Shown: positions 37,030-46,666, counted from the first letter of the stretch. The stretch: 64,000 nucleotides of DNA from an uncultured Neptuniibacter sp. (GCF_947498015.1 NZ_CANMIR010000013.1:1-64000), one strand, 5' to 3'. Numbers and translations: made by a program. The notes: generated from the sequence alone by a model not told the origin.

Positions 37030-38400
37030 TTATCTGTGTGAAGATAGCTTCTGATACAGGCTTGCCCGTGAGATACCCAGGCGTTTAGCAGCGGCGGTTT
37101 TATTGCCGTTACATTGTGTAATGGCTTGCTGAATTCTTTGATATTCGGCTTCCATGCGGACATGTTTCAGATCGGTGCCTGCAGAGTCGGTATCTGCATC
37201 GGTGATGGCTTCATCGTCGGAGCCCAGATCGAGTGCTTCAATCTGCTGCCCTTCGGCCATAACGCAGCCTCGCTCTAACCGGTTTCTTAGCTCCCGAATA
37301 TTACCTGGCCAGCGGTAGTGGGTTAGCCACTCCATAGCGGTGGCTGAAAGGGAAAGCTCGGGCAACTGAGATTGGCGTTGGATCTGTGTCAGCATAAACT
37401 CAGTCAGCTCGGGGAGATCAGCCAGACGTTCACGTAGCGGAGGGATCTGAATCGGTAAGACATTTAGGCGATAGTAGAGATCCTCTCTGAACTCGCCGGT
37501 CTGGACCAACTGTTTCAGATCTTTAGCGGTGGCAGCGATAATACGGACATCAACTTTCTGTAGTTGGTTTGATCCAAGCGCTTCAACCTCCCTTTCCTGA
37601 AGAACTCGCAGAAGTTTAGCCTGCATAGTGAGGGGCATCTCGGCGATCTCATCTAGGAAAAGGGTGCCGCCATCCGCCAGTTGGATCTTGCCTACTCTGC
37701 CTGCCCGGTTAGCTCCGGTATAAGCGCCGGGCGCGCTGCCAAAGAGTTCCGATTCAACCAGCGATTCGGGGAGCGCACCCATATTGATTCCGACAAAAGG
37801 GCCTGCACGCCTGGGAGAGGCGTGGTGAATCCCCTGAGCGAGCAGCTCCTTCCCTGTACCGGTTTCTCCGAGGAGCAAAAGCGTTGTATCCAGTTGGGCT
37901 GCGCGGAGTGCCTGACGACGAAGTTGTTCGGTGGCAGGGGCGCTCCCGATCATGTCATCGAGCGCGTAACGGCTGGGGCGGAGTATCTTTTCATCCTCAA
38001 ACTTACGTCGGAGTCTGGCAAACTTGTCAAAGAGCGGTTGCAGGCTGTCGAGATCATCATAAAAGACAAAGCCGATCGCACCGAGGACCACATTTTCAGG
38101 GTTTCTGATTGGTAGCCTTGTGACGACGCACCAGCGGTTGTTGATCTGCATAAGATCAACAAAAGAGGGCTTCCCGCTTTGTACGACTCTGGGGAGTTGA
38201 GTGGTGGGCAGTAGCTCTTCAACGGGTCTGCCGATCGGATCCAGCCCTTCGGGAACATTGATCAAGGATCGGTAGGCATCGCTCATCCAGAGAATAAGCC
38301 CCTGTTCATCAACGGCGATGGATCCCTGGCATAAGCTGGAAAGGAGGTCGAGCAGGTTGTGGTTGCTATCCTGTTGGATAAGCTGGCGAAGTGAGAGCAT
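37030..38400 (-). CDS. Sigma-54-dependent transcriptional activator (PAS-AAA+-Fis)
   Basis: A 456-residue regulator. A PAS sensor (about 20-130) precedes an AAA+ domain with Walker A GETGTGKE, the sigma-54 contact loop GAYTGA (variant of GAFTGA), Walker B GGTLFLDEIAEMP, and the RWPGNIREL motif. A Fis-type helix-turn-helix at the C terminus has NKTAAAKRLGISRASLYQKL. There is no receiver domain, so the signal is probably a ligand sensed by the PAS domain. The neighbouring CoA-transferase with its sigma-54 promoter is the probable target. Confidence 0.93.
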   Translation of the reverse strand: MLSLRQLIQQDSNHNLLDLLSSLCQGSIAVDEQGLILWMSDAYRSLINVPEGLDPIGRPVEELLPTTQLPRVVQSGKPSFVDLMQINNRWCVVTRLPIRNPENVVLGAIGFVFYDDLDSLQPLFDKFARLRRKFEDEKILRPSRYALDDMIGSAPATEQLRRQALRAAQLDTTLLLLGETGTGKELLAQGIHHASPRRAGPFVGINMGALPESLVESELFGSAPGAYTGANRAGRVGKIQLADGGTLFLDEIAEMPLTMQAKLLRVLQEREVEALGSNQLQKVDVRIIAATAKDLKQLVQTGEFREDLYYRLNVLPIQIPPLRERLADLPELTEFMLTQIQRQSQLPELSLSATAMEWLTHYRWPGNIRELRNRLERGCVMAEGQQIEALDLGSDDEAITDADTDSAGTDLKHVRMEAEYQRIQQAITQCNGNKTAAAKRLGISRASLYQKLSSHR

Positions 38401-38490
38401 AACGGACTTTTATAGTGATCCTGTCTGGCTCAACGTACGCTGAAATATGAACGCTGCCAACTGTTTTTTGACAGCGTCGCTGGGCAGATA

Positions 38491-38700
38491 TCAGGCCGCG
38501 TTTCGTTTATTGCGCTTGTGATGGCGGGTGACGGAGCCCTTGATTACGACATCCCAGTTCCCTGCAGTACTCATCAGCATCGCACCGCAATGTCCGCATT
38601 TGCAGATCTGCGAGCTGCCCAGGTCGCTGACCGTTTTAAGATCAGGGTGTTCCTTGCCCGTGTTTACTAGTTCAAAACAGTGTGTGCAATCAGTATTCAC
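38491..38700 (-). CDS. Small zinc-ribbon-like protein
   Basis: A 69-residue protein starting at a GTG six bases after AAGGAGAA, a strong ribosome site. It has five cysteines: C5 and C8 in DCTHC, and C33, C35, C38 in CKCGHC, enough for one zinc site. The C-terminal end is very basic (RHHKRNKRN), which suggests nucleic-acid or ribosome contact. It lies between the ferritin terminator and the sigma-54 activator. The function is unknown. Confidence 0.68.
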   Translation of the reverse strand: MNTDCTHCFELVNTGKEHPDLKTVSDLGSSQICKCGHCGAMLMSTAGNWDVVIKGSVTRHHKRNKRNAA

Positions 38701-38784
38701 GCTAATTCTCCTTCCTTGTTTCAGGCATGAGAGGCTACTTTCTGGTTAATTATCGGGCATATCTGATATTACTTTAGGGAAAAT

Positions 38785-38825
38785 ATATAAAAAACAGAAG
38801 GTTTTTTGAAAAATCTTCTGTTTTG
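38785..38825 (-). terminator. Terminator of the ferritin operon
   Basis: ACAGAAG (38794-38800) pairs with CTTCTGT (38815-38821), with runs of A on one side and T on the other. Confidence 0.75.
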
Positions 38826-38860
38826 ATCTAGGTGTGTCGTATAACTTATTGATTTATAGT

Positions 38861-39394
38861 CTATATCTCTGCTGGTGCATCCATGATGCTGCCGCCGTTA
38901 CCGTTCTTTGCCAGTTCACCGATCTCTTTATCAATAAAGAATAGTCCTTTTCCATCTTCACCGATTATTTTGATCTTATCCAGAATACCATTGAACAGTT
39001 TTTCCTCTTCATGCTGTTCAGCGACATACCACTGTAGGAAACTGAAAGTGGAGTAATCCTGATTGGCAAAGGCAGTATGTGCAAGTTCGTTTATCTTGCC
39101 CGTGATGAAGCACTCATGCTCATACACTTTCTCAAAAAGATCACGTACGGATTCATATTCAGCTGAAGGAGATTCAATGGATCCGATCAGGGCCATTGCG
39201 CCGGTTTCATTCACGTAGGTGAAAAGGCGCTTCATGTGCGACATCTCTTCATCCGCATGCTTATAGAGAAATTCAGCACATCCTTCGAAACCTTTAGATT
39301 CAGCCCAGGCGCCCATCTGCAGGTAGAGATTGGAGGAGAAAAATTCCAGATTGATCTGTTCGTTCAGCTTTTCAAGCATGATAGGGCTAAGCAT
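38861..39394 (-). CDS. ftnA: Ferritin
   Basis: A 177-residue iron-storage protein of the non-haem bacterial ferritin type. The ferroxidase ligands appear in [35 protein letters not shown] and [13 protein letters not shown]. The ATG at 39394 gives the normal N terminus [17 protein letters not shown]; an earlier in-frame start would overlap the small cysteine protein upstream. It follows that protein by 25 bases, so both probably share the Fur-controlled promoter at 39607-39635. Confidence 0.95.
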   Translation of the reverse strand: MLSPIMLEKLNEQINLEFFSSNLYLQMGAWAESKGFEGCAEFLYKHADEEMSHMKRLFTYVNETGAMALIGSIESPSAEYESVRDLFEKVYEHECFITGKINELAHTAFANQDYSTFSFLQWYVAEQHEEEKLFNGILDKIKIIGEDGKGLFFIDKEIGELAKNGNGGSIMDAPAEI

Positions 39395-39419
39395 GTTTAG
39401 GTGTCTCTTAGAGGTCGAA

Positions 39420-39578
39420 TTAAATTGATGCCGGTTTGCAGAGCCATTTCTTTCCGCTGGCTGAGCGGGCACATTTAAGGCAGAGGTATTGGCTGGATCG
39501 GGTCTGTTTAGCTAACTCATTGAAATGAGCTTCAATATCTGACCGCTTAAATTTGCATAATGTTTTGTGCTTGCTCAT
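39420..39578 (-). CDS. Small four-cysteine protein upstream of ferritin
   Basis: A 52-residue protein, short enough to be missed by automatic calls. It has four cysteines: C8, then C33 and C36 in a CLKC pair, then C47 in LCKP. The remainder is basic. The pattern suggests a metal site. I recall similar small uncharacterised proteins in other gammaproteobacteria but cannot name a family. Its place directly before ftnA and after a Fur box suggests a role in iron handling. A clear ribosome site is not seen. Confidence 0.7.
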   Translation of the reverse strand: MSKHKTLCKFKRSDIEAHFNELAKQTRSSQYLCLKCARSASGKKWLCKPASI

Positions 39579-39606
39579 AGAGGGGTCTGCAAAAAGGTAA
39601 TCTGGT

Positions 39607-39635
39607 AATGATAATTGATATCAATTACGGGTCAA
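39607..39635 (-). promoter_or_regulatory. Fur box overlapping a sigma-70 promoter
   Basis: TGATAATTGATATCA (39609-39623) matches the 7-1-7 Fur pattern at 13 of 15 positions. On the minus strand TTGACC (39630-39635), a 16-base spacer and TATCAT (39608-39613) form a promoter with the Fur box between its two elements. Iron-dependent repression of the small protein and ftnA is inferred. Confidence 0.72.
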
Positions 39636-39753
39636 GCGGATTTTACTCATGCAGCAATTTCGGCTTTTCAGAAGTACAGAAACGAGAAGGGGTAGGAAAG
39701 CAGGTCCGGCCCTCTGGGAAAACCTCAGTAGGACCGGATCTGCGCTCAGGGGT

Positions 39754-41313
39754 TTATGCCGAGAACGTTTTCATCATTGAGTTAAGATCATTCACCAGCT
39801 TGTGTAGGTTGCCACTCGCATGGTTGGTCTTCTCCGCAGCTTCCATATTGTTACTGGCGATATTGCGGATGCTGAGAATATTATTGCTGATCTCATCGGA
39901 GACGGCGCTTTGTTGCTCCGAGGCGCTGGCAACCTGCGTGCAGCGATCAGATACCTCAGTCATCGCATGAGAGACCGCATCAAAGGACGCTGTGGCTTCA
40001 TTTGCTAACTGAATCCCTGTTTGCGCCTGTTCGGAACAGCGTTGCATGGAGTCAGCGGTCACAGATACCTGTTTTTGGATCGCTTCAATGGTGTTGCGGA
40101 TCTCGCTGGTGGAGGTCTGTGTTCTTTGGGCCAGAGTGCGGACTTCATCAGCGACCACTGCAAATCCACGACCCTGGTCTCCTGCACGTGCGGCTTCGAT
40201 CGCAGCGTTAAGCGCCAGTAGGTTAGTCTGCTCTGCGATATCGTTAATGATATTTACGATCTGTTCGATGGAGGAGGCCTGGCGTTTCAGCTCCTCAGAA
40301 GAGAGGGAAGCGGTTTCAACATCCTCTACCAGCTCTGTGATACTGGACTGCATGGTGCTGATGTTCTGTTTGCCCTGTTCAGCGAGTGCAGATGCTTTCT
40401 GGGTGGCCTCAGAGGTTTGGGCTGTGTTTTCTGCTATCTCATGGGCGGTGGCAGACATTTCGGTTGCTGCACTGGCCAACATATCACTTTCGCTATTCTG
40501 CTGATGGATCCCTGAGGTTGTTTGGCTGATCGCCTCATCTGTTTCATTCATGACATCTTTGAGTGTGCCGATGGAATCCTCAACACGGCCAACAATGGTT
40601 CTCAGTCGGGCGCGCATCATCCGGGTAGAGAGCTCTACTGAGCCCTGCTCATGCATATTCTCGGTCATCACCAGTTGGGCCAGTGGGTTGTCATAGATAT
40701 CTGAGGTGACGTTGGATATCTTCCTTAAACCGCGTGTGGCCAGATAGATCCAACTTAGGCCTCCGGCAAAGATAGCAGCCATGAGTAGGGTGCTGACGAT
40801 CGCTGTCAGTGGAAGGAATGGGATTGCTAACATCATGAGTCCCATCAGCGCGGTAATTGTCAGAATGCGAGCGGCCAGACTGATTGTCTCTACCTTACGT
40901 GGAGGTTTATTGCTTATCTTGGTGTAGATCTTCTCTGCGCGCTCTATCTGCTCGGTAGAGGGGCGGGTACGTACTGATTGATAACCGGTTTTAGTTCCGC
41001 TGTTATCAAAGATCGGCATGACGTAGGCCTGAACCCAGTAGTGGTCACCATTCTTACAACGGTTTTTCACCATCCCCATCCAGGGTTGATCGTTCTTCAG
41101 GTGTGCCCACATATCCTCAAACGCAGCGGGAGGCATATCCGGGTGGCGAACAATGCTGTGTTGCTTTCCAATCAGCTCCTCCTGAGTGAATCCAGCAACT
41201 TCGCAGAATTCCGGATTAGCGTAGGTGATAGTGCCGCGGGTATCGGTAGTAGAAATGAGGCGTACGTTACCAGGGTATACGCACTCCCTGCCTGATATGT
41301 GCAGATTCGACAT
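39754..41313 (-). CDS. Aer-like methyl-accepting chemotaxis protein with PAS domain
   Basis: A 519-residue receptor. A cytoplasmic PAS domain (about 10-125; [30 protein letters not shown]) is followed by two membrane helices (about 150-190), a HAMP-like linker and a signalling domain with [42 protein letters not shown] shortened here to its core, the CheA/CheW-binding hairpin. This is the Aer energy-taxis layout. Whether the PAS domain binds FAD cannot be told from the sequence. It is a single gene. Confidence 0.92.
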   Translation of the reverse strand: MSNLHISGRECVYPGNVRLISTTDTRGTITYANPEFCEVAGFTQEELIGKQHSIVRHPDMPPAAFEDMWAHLKNDQPWMGMVKNRCKNGDHYWVQAYVMPIFDNSGTKTGYQSVRTRPSTEQIERAEKIYTKISNKPPRKVETISLAARILTITALMGLMMLAIPFLPLTAIVSTLLMAAIFAGGLSWIYLATRGLRKISNVTSDIYDNPLAQLVMTENMHEQGSVELSTRMMRARLRTIVGRVEDSIGTLKDVMNETDEAISQTTSGIHQQNSESDMLASAATEMSATAHEIAENTAQTSEATQKASALAEQGKQNISTMQSSITELVEDVETASLSSEELKRQASSIEQIVNIINDIAEQTNLLALNAAIEAARAGDQGRGFAVVADEVRTLAQRTQTSTSEIRNTIEAIQKQVSVTADSMQRCSEQAQTGIQLANEATASFDAVSHAMTEVSDRCTQVASASEQQSAVSDEISNNILSIRNIASNNMEAAEKTNHASGNLHKLVNDLNSMMKTFSA

Positions 41314-41667
41314 GGTTGCTCTCCAGTAAATTCCGGTTTTTCTGGGGCGACATAGTTTGTTTTTATAGGGCCGCGTTTCTAGGTTTCATCCGGTTTTCTT
41401 ATGAATATTCATTCCAACCGTCCTTTCGGTCGGGGAAATAATGAACATTAGTTTCCGGCAGGGATGTTACCTCATTATTAAAAAGATGTAATGAGCCTAT
41501 AATTTACTGTATGAAAATTAAGAATTTTTCTTAGATTTCGCTAGGACAGAAATGGGCCTGAACTTAAATGTTACTAAAAATGGGGGCCGATGTTATTGTT
41601 CGATAAGAAAGCATATACCAAGCTTTACTGCTTAATAATCCCGAAAAAAATAATAATTGGGCTCCGC
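41314..41667. other. Intergenic region between the chemoreceptor and the YCF48 gene
   Basis: 354 bases without a convincing gene; it holds divergent promoters. An imperfect inverted repeat CCGTCC-TTTC-GGTCGG (41418-41433) has the look of a regulator operator. No regulator gene lies next to it. Confidence 0.4.
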
Positions 41668-42738
41668 ATGCGTTCTTTATCCTTTATCTCTCTTCTAATG
41701 ATCACTCTGTTTTTTCAGGCTGGGGTACTCCGGGCAGACCGCCTGTTACTACCAGCGATAGAGCAGCAATCCCTGACAGATCTGCTGTTGCTTTCCATCA
41801 CGAAAGTCGATCAGAGACTGGTGGCCGTGGGTGAGCAGGGTGTAATTATCTACTCTGATGATAATGGTGAAACCTGGCATCAGGCAAAAGTCCCAGTGAG
41901 CACGCTCTTTACCCGAGTGCACTTTTTTGATAACAGGCAAGGGTGGGCTGTTGGTCATGATGGTGTGGTGGTTCACAGTTCTGATCGGGGTGAATCCTGG
42001 TCAAAAAAATTTGAGGGTAGTCAGCTGAACAGTCTGCGGGTAAAAGCGCTTGCTGCTGAGTTTGAGCGTTTGTCTGTGAATTCGGAGCAGTATGCCGATC
42101 AGTTGGAGGAGATCGAATATCAGTTGGATGATGCCAGGGGCGCTGCAGACGAAGCACCCAGTGCGCCACTGCTTGATATCTATTTTACCGATCAGAAAAC
42201 AGGTTATCTGCTTGGTTCCTACGGTATGTTCTTTATAACCGACGATGGTGGCCGAAGTTGGCACTACAGAGGACACCATCTGCCCAACCCAGAGGGATTT
42301 CATCTAAATAAACTGTATCAGACCGGGGATGGACAGTTGTTGATTCTAGGGGAGGCGGGTTTGCTTCTGGAAAGTGTGGATGGGACAGCGTGGCAGGCGG
42401 TTGAGTCACCTTATGAGGGCTCCTTTTTTACCGCTGTTGAAACCGATGGACTCTATCTGATGGGGCTGCGTGGCAATGTCTTCAAGCGGAAAGGTATGGG
42501 TTGGGAGCCGATTGTTTTGCCTCATAGATCAACGATTACTGGGGCTGCTGCGATTGAGGGTAAAGCTTATCTGGTAGGGCAGGGTGGTGCACTTCTAAAG
42601 CAGCAGGGTGATCGCTTTATCCCCCATTCTGATCGGGGGCTGTTGAGTTACGCTGATCTGGTTGTTGCGGGTAACAGGCTGGTTATTGTCGGTGAGAATG
42701 GCGTTAGCCGTGTCGCCTTGAGTGGAGGTGAGCAGTAA
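41668..42738 (+). CDS. YCF48/BNR-repeat periplasmic protein
   Basis: A 356-residue protein with a signal peptide (MRSLSFISLLMITLFFQAG) and a beta-propeller of BNR/YCF48-type repeats, for example VAVGEQGVIIYSDDNGETWH and AVGHDGVVVHSSDRGESW. Such proteins are related to the plant photosystem II stability factor HCF136 but occur widely beside MMPL transporters. The stop overlaps the next start by one base (TAATG), so it works with the MMPL protein. The ATG at 41668 is chosen because it begins the signal peptide. Confidence 0.85.
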   Translation: MRSLSFISLLMITLFFQAGVLRADRLLLPAIEQQSLTDLLLLSITKVDQRLVAVGEQGVIIYSDDNGETWHQAKVPVSTLFTRVHFFDNRQGWAVGHDGVVVHSSDRGESWSKKFEGSQLNSLRVKALAAEFERLSVNSEQYADQLEEIEYQLDDARGAADEAPSAPLLDIYFTDQKTGYLLGSYGMFFITDDGGRSWHYRGHHLPNPEGFHLNKLYQTGDGQLLILGEAGLLLESVDGTAWQAVESPYEGSFFTAVETDGLYLMGLRGNVFKRKGMGWEPIVLPHRSTITGAAAIEGKAYLVGQGGALLKQQGDRFIPHSDRGLLSYADLVVAGNRLVIVGENGVSRVALSGGEQ

Positions 42739-45089
42739 TGAAACAGATCTCATCCCTGCTGCTCTGGCCAATCACGACCAGTGAAAAGGTCGCAGAGCGC
42801 TTTCTGTTTGGATGCCGAAAACCGGTGCTGCTTGTTTTTATGATCGCGACACTGTTTTTCCTCTGGCAGGCTTCACAGATTCGTCCTGATGCCAGCTTTG
42901 TCAAAATGATTCCGGCGGAACATCCCTATGTTGAAAACTACCTGAATTTCAAAGATGACCTTGCGGGGCTGGGCAACAGTATTCGTGTAGTTGTTGCTGC
43001 CGATGAGGGTGATATCTTCACCGCTGAGTTTCAAACCACGCTGAAGAAAGTAACCGATGAGTTGTTTTTTATTCCCGGTGTTGACCGCTCTGCGCTGAAA
43101 TCGATCTGGACGCCGAATGTGCGCTGGACCGAGGTGACCGAAGAGGGATTTGTGGGTGGGCCTGTGATCCCCGCTAAATACGATGGTTCTGCAGCCAGTC
43201 TGGAGCAGGTGAGAACCAATATCCTGCGTTCCGGTCAGGTCGGTATTTTGGTTGGCAATGACTTCAGGTCAGCGATGGTGCAGGTACCTCTGTTTGATAA
43301 AGACCCGGAAACGGGCGAAAAACTCGATTATCAGGCGTTCTCTGAACGACTGGAAACGCTGGTGCGTGACCAGTACAGCAGCGAGCAGGTGAGCATCCAT
43401 ATTACCGGCTTTGCCAAAATTGTTGGCGATCTGATCGAAGGTGCTTCGCAGGTAGCGCTCTTTTTCGCAGTAGCGTTTGGTGTCACTATGGTGTTGCTCT
43501 ATCTCTACTCCGGCAGTGTGATGGGGACGGTTGTTCCGCTTATCTGCTCTCTGGCGGCAGTGATCTGGCAGTTGGGGCTACTGAACCTGCTGGGGTTTGG
43601 GCTGGATCCTTACTCTATGCTGGTACCCTTCTTGGTGTTCGCGATTGCGGTGAGTCACGGCGTTCAGGTCGTGAATACGATTACGCTGGAGTCTGCCAGC
43701 AGCGGTGCCTCAAAGCTTGAAGCGGCCCGTCATGCGTTTAAGACGATCTATATACCCGGATTGACCGCACTGATCTCTGACGGGATCGGTTTCATCACGT
43801 TGATGGTGATAGAGATCCAGGTGATTCAGGATCTAGCCGTGGCGGCCTCCGTTGGGGTCGCTGTCATTGTGCTGACCAACCTGATGTTGCTTCCAGTACT
43901 GATGAGTTATGTCGGCGTGGGACGTAATGCGATCAGTAAGGCGAAGCGAAGTATTGAAAAGCAGCGTTCTCACTGGCATCTGTTGAGCATCTTTGCCAAA
44001 CCGAAAGGTGCAATGGTTGCTGTTACAGTTGCGGTGGGTTTGCTGGTATTAGGACTCTACGGCGGTCAGCATCTGCAGATAGGGGATCTGGATCGCGGCG
44101 CACCGGAGCTACGTGCCGACTCGCGTTACAATCTGGATAATGCGTTTATTACGAGTAACTACTCGACCTCCAGTGATGTCTTTGTGGTGATGGTTTCAAC
44201 CCCAGAGGAGCATTGCAGTCGTTATGAAACGCTGGAGACGGTGGACCGTTTTCAGTTTTACCTGCGCAATGTGCCGGGGGTGCAATCGAGTATTTCGCTG
44301 GTGGATGTGTCAGAACGGGTCACAGCGGGACTGAATGAGGGCAGCCTGCAATGGCGCTCGGTGATCAGAAATCAGTATGTGATCAACGCTTCGCTCGCCT
44401 ATGTGCCCGCAGGGCTGATGAACAGCAGCTGTTCGCTACTACCGGTGATCATCTTTCTGGATGACCATAAAGCGCAGACGTTGAAAGGGGTCACTCAAGC
44501 GGTTGAAAGCTTCGCAGGGCAGTTCAATAGCAAGACGATTCAGTTTCATATGGCGGCGGGTAAAGCTGGATTTGAGGCCGCGACCAATCAGGTGATCGAA
44601 ACTGCACAGTATGAGATGTTGATCTGGGTCTATTCGGTGGTCAGCTTTCTCTGTCTGTTAACCTTCCGCTCGATTCGCACAGTGGTCTGTATTATCGCGC
44701 CGTTGGCGCTTACATCGATTCTCTGTCAGGCGTTGATGGCGCAGCTGGGGATCGGCGTCAAAGTTGCCACGCTGCCGGTGATCGCTCTGGGTGTAGGGAT
44801 TGGGGTGGATTATGGCATCTATATCTATTCCAAGATGCAGACCTATCTTCAGCAGGGGCATAGCCTGTCGGTGGCTTATCTGGAAACGCTGCAGAGCACC
44901 GGTAAATCCGTTGCTTTCACCGGCCTGACACTGGCGATCGGTGTGATTCTCTGGACACTTTCACCAATCAAATTCCAGGCCGATATGGGGGTGCTGCTCA
45001 CCTTCATGTTCATCTGGAACATGCTGGGAGCGCTGATTCTCCTGCCAGCGATCGCCTGTCTGCTGCATCCTGACAGAGTAAAAGAATAG
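42738..45089 (+). CDS. MMPL/RND-family transporter
   Basis: A 783-residue inner-membrane protein with two repeats of one helix, a large periplasmic loop and five helices, the RND/MMPL plan. Conserved pieces include VFAIAVSHGVQVVNTI and GVGIGVDYGIYIYSKM in the central helices. It is translationally coupled to the YCF48 protein. In pseudomonads this pair usually travels with DUF1302 and DUF1329 genes, which are absent here. The substrate, possibly a lipid or hydrophobic molecule, is unknown. Confidence 0.9.
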   Translation: MKQISSLLLWPITTSEKVAERFLFGCRKPVLLVFMIATLFFLWQASQIRPDASFVKMIPAEHPYVENYLNFKDDLAGLGNSIRVVVAADEGDIFTAEFQTTLKKVTDELFFIPGVDRSALKSIWTPNVRWTEVTEEGFVGGPVIPAKYDGSAASLEQVRTNILRSGQVGILVGNDFRSAMVQVPLFDKDPETGEKLDYQAFSERLETLVRDQYSSEQVSIHITGFAKIVGDLIEGASQVALFFAVAFGVTMVLLYLYSGSVMGTVVPLICSLAAVIWQLGLLNLLGFGLDPYSMLVPFLVFAIAVSHGVQVVNTITLESASSGASKLEAARHAFKTIYIPGLTALISDGIGFITLMVIEIQVIQDLAVAASVGVAVIVLTNLMLLPVLMSYVGVGRNAISKAKRSIEKQRSHWHLLSIFAKPKGAMVAVTVAVGLLVLGLYGGQHLQIGDLDRGAPELRADSRYNLDNAFITSNYSTSSDVFVVMVSTPEEHCSRYETLETVDRFQFYLRNVPGVQSSISLVDVSERVTAGLNEGSLQWRSVIRNQYVINASLAYVPAGLMNSSCSLLPVIIFLDDHKAQTLKGVTQAVESFAGQFNSKTIQFHMAAGKAGFEAATNQVIETAQYEMLIWVYSVVSFLCLLTFRSIRTVVCIIAPLALTSILCQALMAQLGIGVKVATLPVIALGVGIGVDYGIYIYSKMQTYLQQGHSLSVAYLETLQSTGKSVAFTGLTLAIGVILWTLSPIKFQADMGVLLTFMFIWNMLGALILLPAIACLLHPDRVKE

Positions 45090-45094
45090 ATTCT

Positions 45095-45742
45095 TGTAGG
45101 AACGCTGTCCCAGGGCGAGGGATTGGTAGGGGTTTGGATTAATCGGCGTGAGACACGCCTCCCACGGGGTTTGGATGTAGGAGCCCTGTCCCAGGGCGAG
45201 GGTGTGGCGGGGATTTGGATTCTTCGGCGTGAGACACGCCTTCTACGGGGTTTGGATGTAGGAGCCCTGTCCCAGGGCGAGGGATTGGTAGGGCTTGGGA
45301 TTAATCGGAGTGGGACACGCCTCCTACAGGGTTTGGATGTAGGAGCCCTGTCTCAGGGCGAGGGATTGGTAGGGATTGGGGTTATTCGGTGTGGGACACG
45401 CCTTCTACGGGGTTTGGATGTAGGAGCCCTGTCCCAGGGCGAGGGATTGGCAGGGGTTCGGATTATTCGGCGTGGGACATGCCTCCCACGGGGTTTGGAT
45501 GTAGAAGCCCTGTCTCAGGGCGAGGGTGTGGCGGGGATTTGGATTAATCGGCGTGAGACACGCCTCCTACGGGGTGTGGATGTAGGAGCCCTGTCTCAGG
45601 GCGAGGGTGTGGCGGGGATTTGGATTAATCGGCGTGGGACACGCCTCCTACGGGGTGTGGATGTAGGAACCCTGTCTCAGGGCGAGGGTGTGGCGGGGGT
45701 TGGGATTATTCGGCATGGGACATGCCTCCCACGGATAGGGAG
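45095..45742. repeat. Array of eight 81-bp REP/BIME units
   Basis: Eight tandem units begin at 45095, 45176, 45257, 45338, 45419, 45500, 45581 and 45662, exactly 81 bases apart; the last is a little short. Each unit has a forward REP, GTAGGAGCCCTGTCTCAGGG, forming a GCCCTG/CAGGGC hairpin, and an inverted REP whose reverse strand reads GTAGGAGGCGTGTCTCACGC. Both have the GTAG head recognised by RAYT transposases. Because 81 is a multiple of three, an open frame of 217 codons (45123-45776) runs through, but it is an artefact of the repeats. A degenerate ninth head is at about 45736. Confidence 0.93.
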
Positions 45743-45796
45743 CCCTGCCATAGAGCGAACCATCAATACAAAATGATAATCACAAGGATGTGATCT

Positions 45797-46231
45797 ATGA
45801 AAAAAGGACGATCCCATGCCCTGCGCATCGGGCGCTATAGTCAATCCGGTCAGATCTACTATCTGATCTTCACCACGCAAAAGCGCGAACCGATATTTTC
45901 CAATCCCTTAGCAGCCCGTCAGGCGGTTTTAGCGCTAAGGCAGCTTTCCCCCTCTGCAGATACCATCGCCTTTGTAGTGATGCCAGATCATATCCATTGG
46001 TTGATGCACTTAAAGGATAGTTACTCACTCTCTGAAACCGTCAAGTTGTTTAAAAAACTATGCACTCGAGCGCTGAAGCAGTCGATCTGGCAGACCGGCT
46101 TTTATGACCATGCTGTGAGATCAGAAGAGAGTATTATCGATATAGCTCGCTACATCGTAATGAATCCTGTCAGGGCGGGGTTATGCCGCAGTGTCAGGAA
46201 TTACCCCTGGTGGGATTGTATCTATCTGTAG
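45797..46231 (+). CDS. rayT: REP-associated tyrosine transposase (RAYT)
   Basis: A 144-residue Y1-type transposase of the IS200/IS605-related RAYT group. It shows the HUH motif in MPDHIHWLMHL and the catalytic tyrosine in DIARYIVMNPVRAGLC, with the C-terminal YPWWDCIYL. RAYTs nick single-stranded REP hairpins with a GTAG head and are thought to spread them. Here the gene sits between the REP array and one more unit on the other side. All catalytic residues seem intact. Confidence 0.93.
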   Translation: MKKGRSHALRIGRYSQSGQIYYLIFTTQKREPIFSNPLAARQAVLALRQLSPSADTIAFVVMPDHIHWLMHLKDSYSLSETVKLFKKLCTRALKQSIWQTGFYDHAVRSEESIIDIARYIVMNPVRAGLCRSVRNYPWWDCIYL

Positions 46232-46239
46232 GGCTCAAT

Positions 46240-46310
46240 TGTAGGAGCCCTGTCTCAGGGCGAGGGTGTGGCGGGGATGGGGATTAATCGGCGTGAGACA
46301 CGCCTCCCAC
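46240..46310. repeat. REP/BIME unit on the right of the RAYT
   Basis: A single unit that matches those of the array: GTAGGAGCCCTGTCTCAGGG, the GAGGGTGTGGCGGGG linker, then the inverted REP ending CGCCTCCCAC. With the array on the left, it brackets the transposase gene. Confidence 0.9.
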
Positions 46311-46354
46311 AAATCTCATATCCCACAAACCACAAACTACAAACCGCGTTTCCT

Positions 46355-46666
46355 CTATCTGAATGCGTCGAGGGCTTTCTGCATCTTTGCGGCCTGGCCC
46401 AAAGTCTTTTTCTCTTTCACTAATCCGGTCTTAACGGTTTCGGCGAGCTGCATGGTGCGGTTGTTGGTCTCTTTGACCTCAAGCAAGATCGTACGCAGAT
46501 CCCCGGACAGCTCTGGGGGGATCTCGGCGGTCATTAGCTCATAAACAGTTTTGCTATGGGCTGTCTGGATCTGGTTAAGCTCATCCCACTGGTTATCCTG
46601 AGCAAGTTGCTCCATCTGTTGGGCCTGTTCCAGTGCGTTTTGTGCCAGTTGAATCAGCGGGTGCAT
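46355..46666 (-). CDS. fliT: Flagellar protein FliT-like chaperone
   Basis: A 103-residue, all-helical protein with heptad-like leucine spacing, resembling FliT, the export chaperone of the filament cap protein FliD. The ATG at 46666 follows GGAG by six or seven bases; an in-frame TTG four codons earlier overlaps that ribosome site. It is divergent from fliC. The identification rests on size, helical pattern and flagellar context, so it is moderate. Confidence 0.68.
   Translation of the reverse strand: MHPLIQLAQNALEQAQQMEQLAQDNQWDELNQIQTAHSKTVYELMTAEIPPELSGDLRTILLEVKETNNRTMQLAETVKTGLVKEKKTLGQAAKMQKALDAFR

Noticed and set aside
38449..38478. A terminator after the zinc-ribbon gene
   Set aside because: The AACGCTG/CAGCGT pairing is interrupted and no T-run follows on the minus strand.
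45095..45742. A CRISPR array
   Set aside because: Although the period is regular, the whole 81-bp unit is repeated with no unique spacers, and no cas genes are nearby. The GTAG-headed hairpins and the RAYT identify REPs.
45123..45776. A 217-codon open frame with repeating GALSQGEG peptides
   Set aside because: It is produced by the 81-bp REP units, whose length is a multiple of three. There is no ribosome site and the repeats are nucleic-acid elements.
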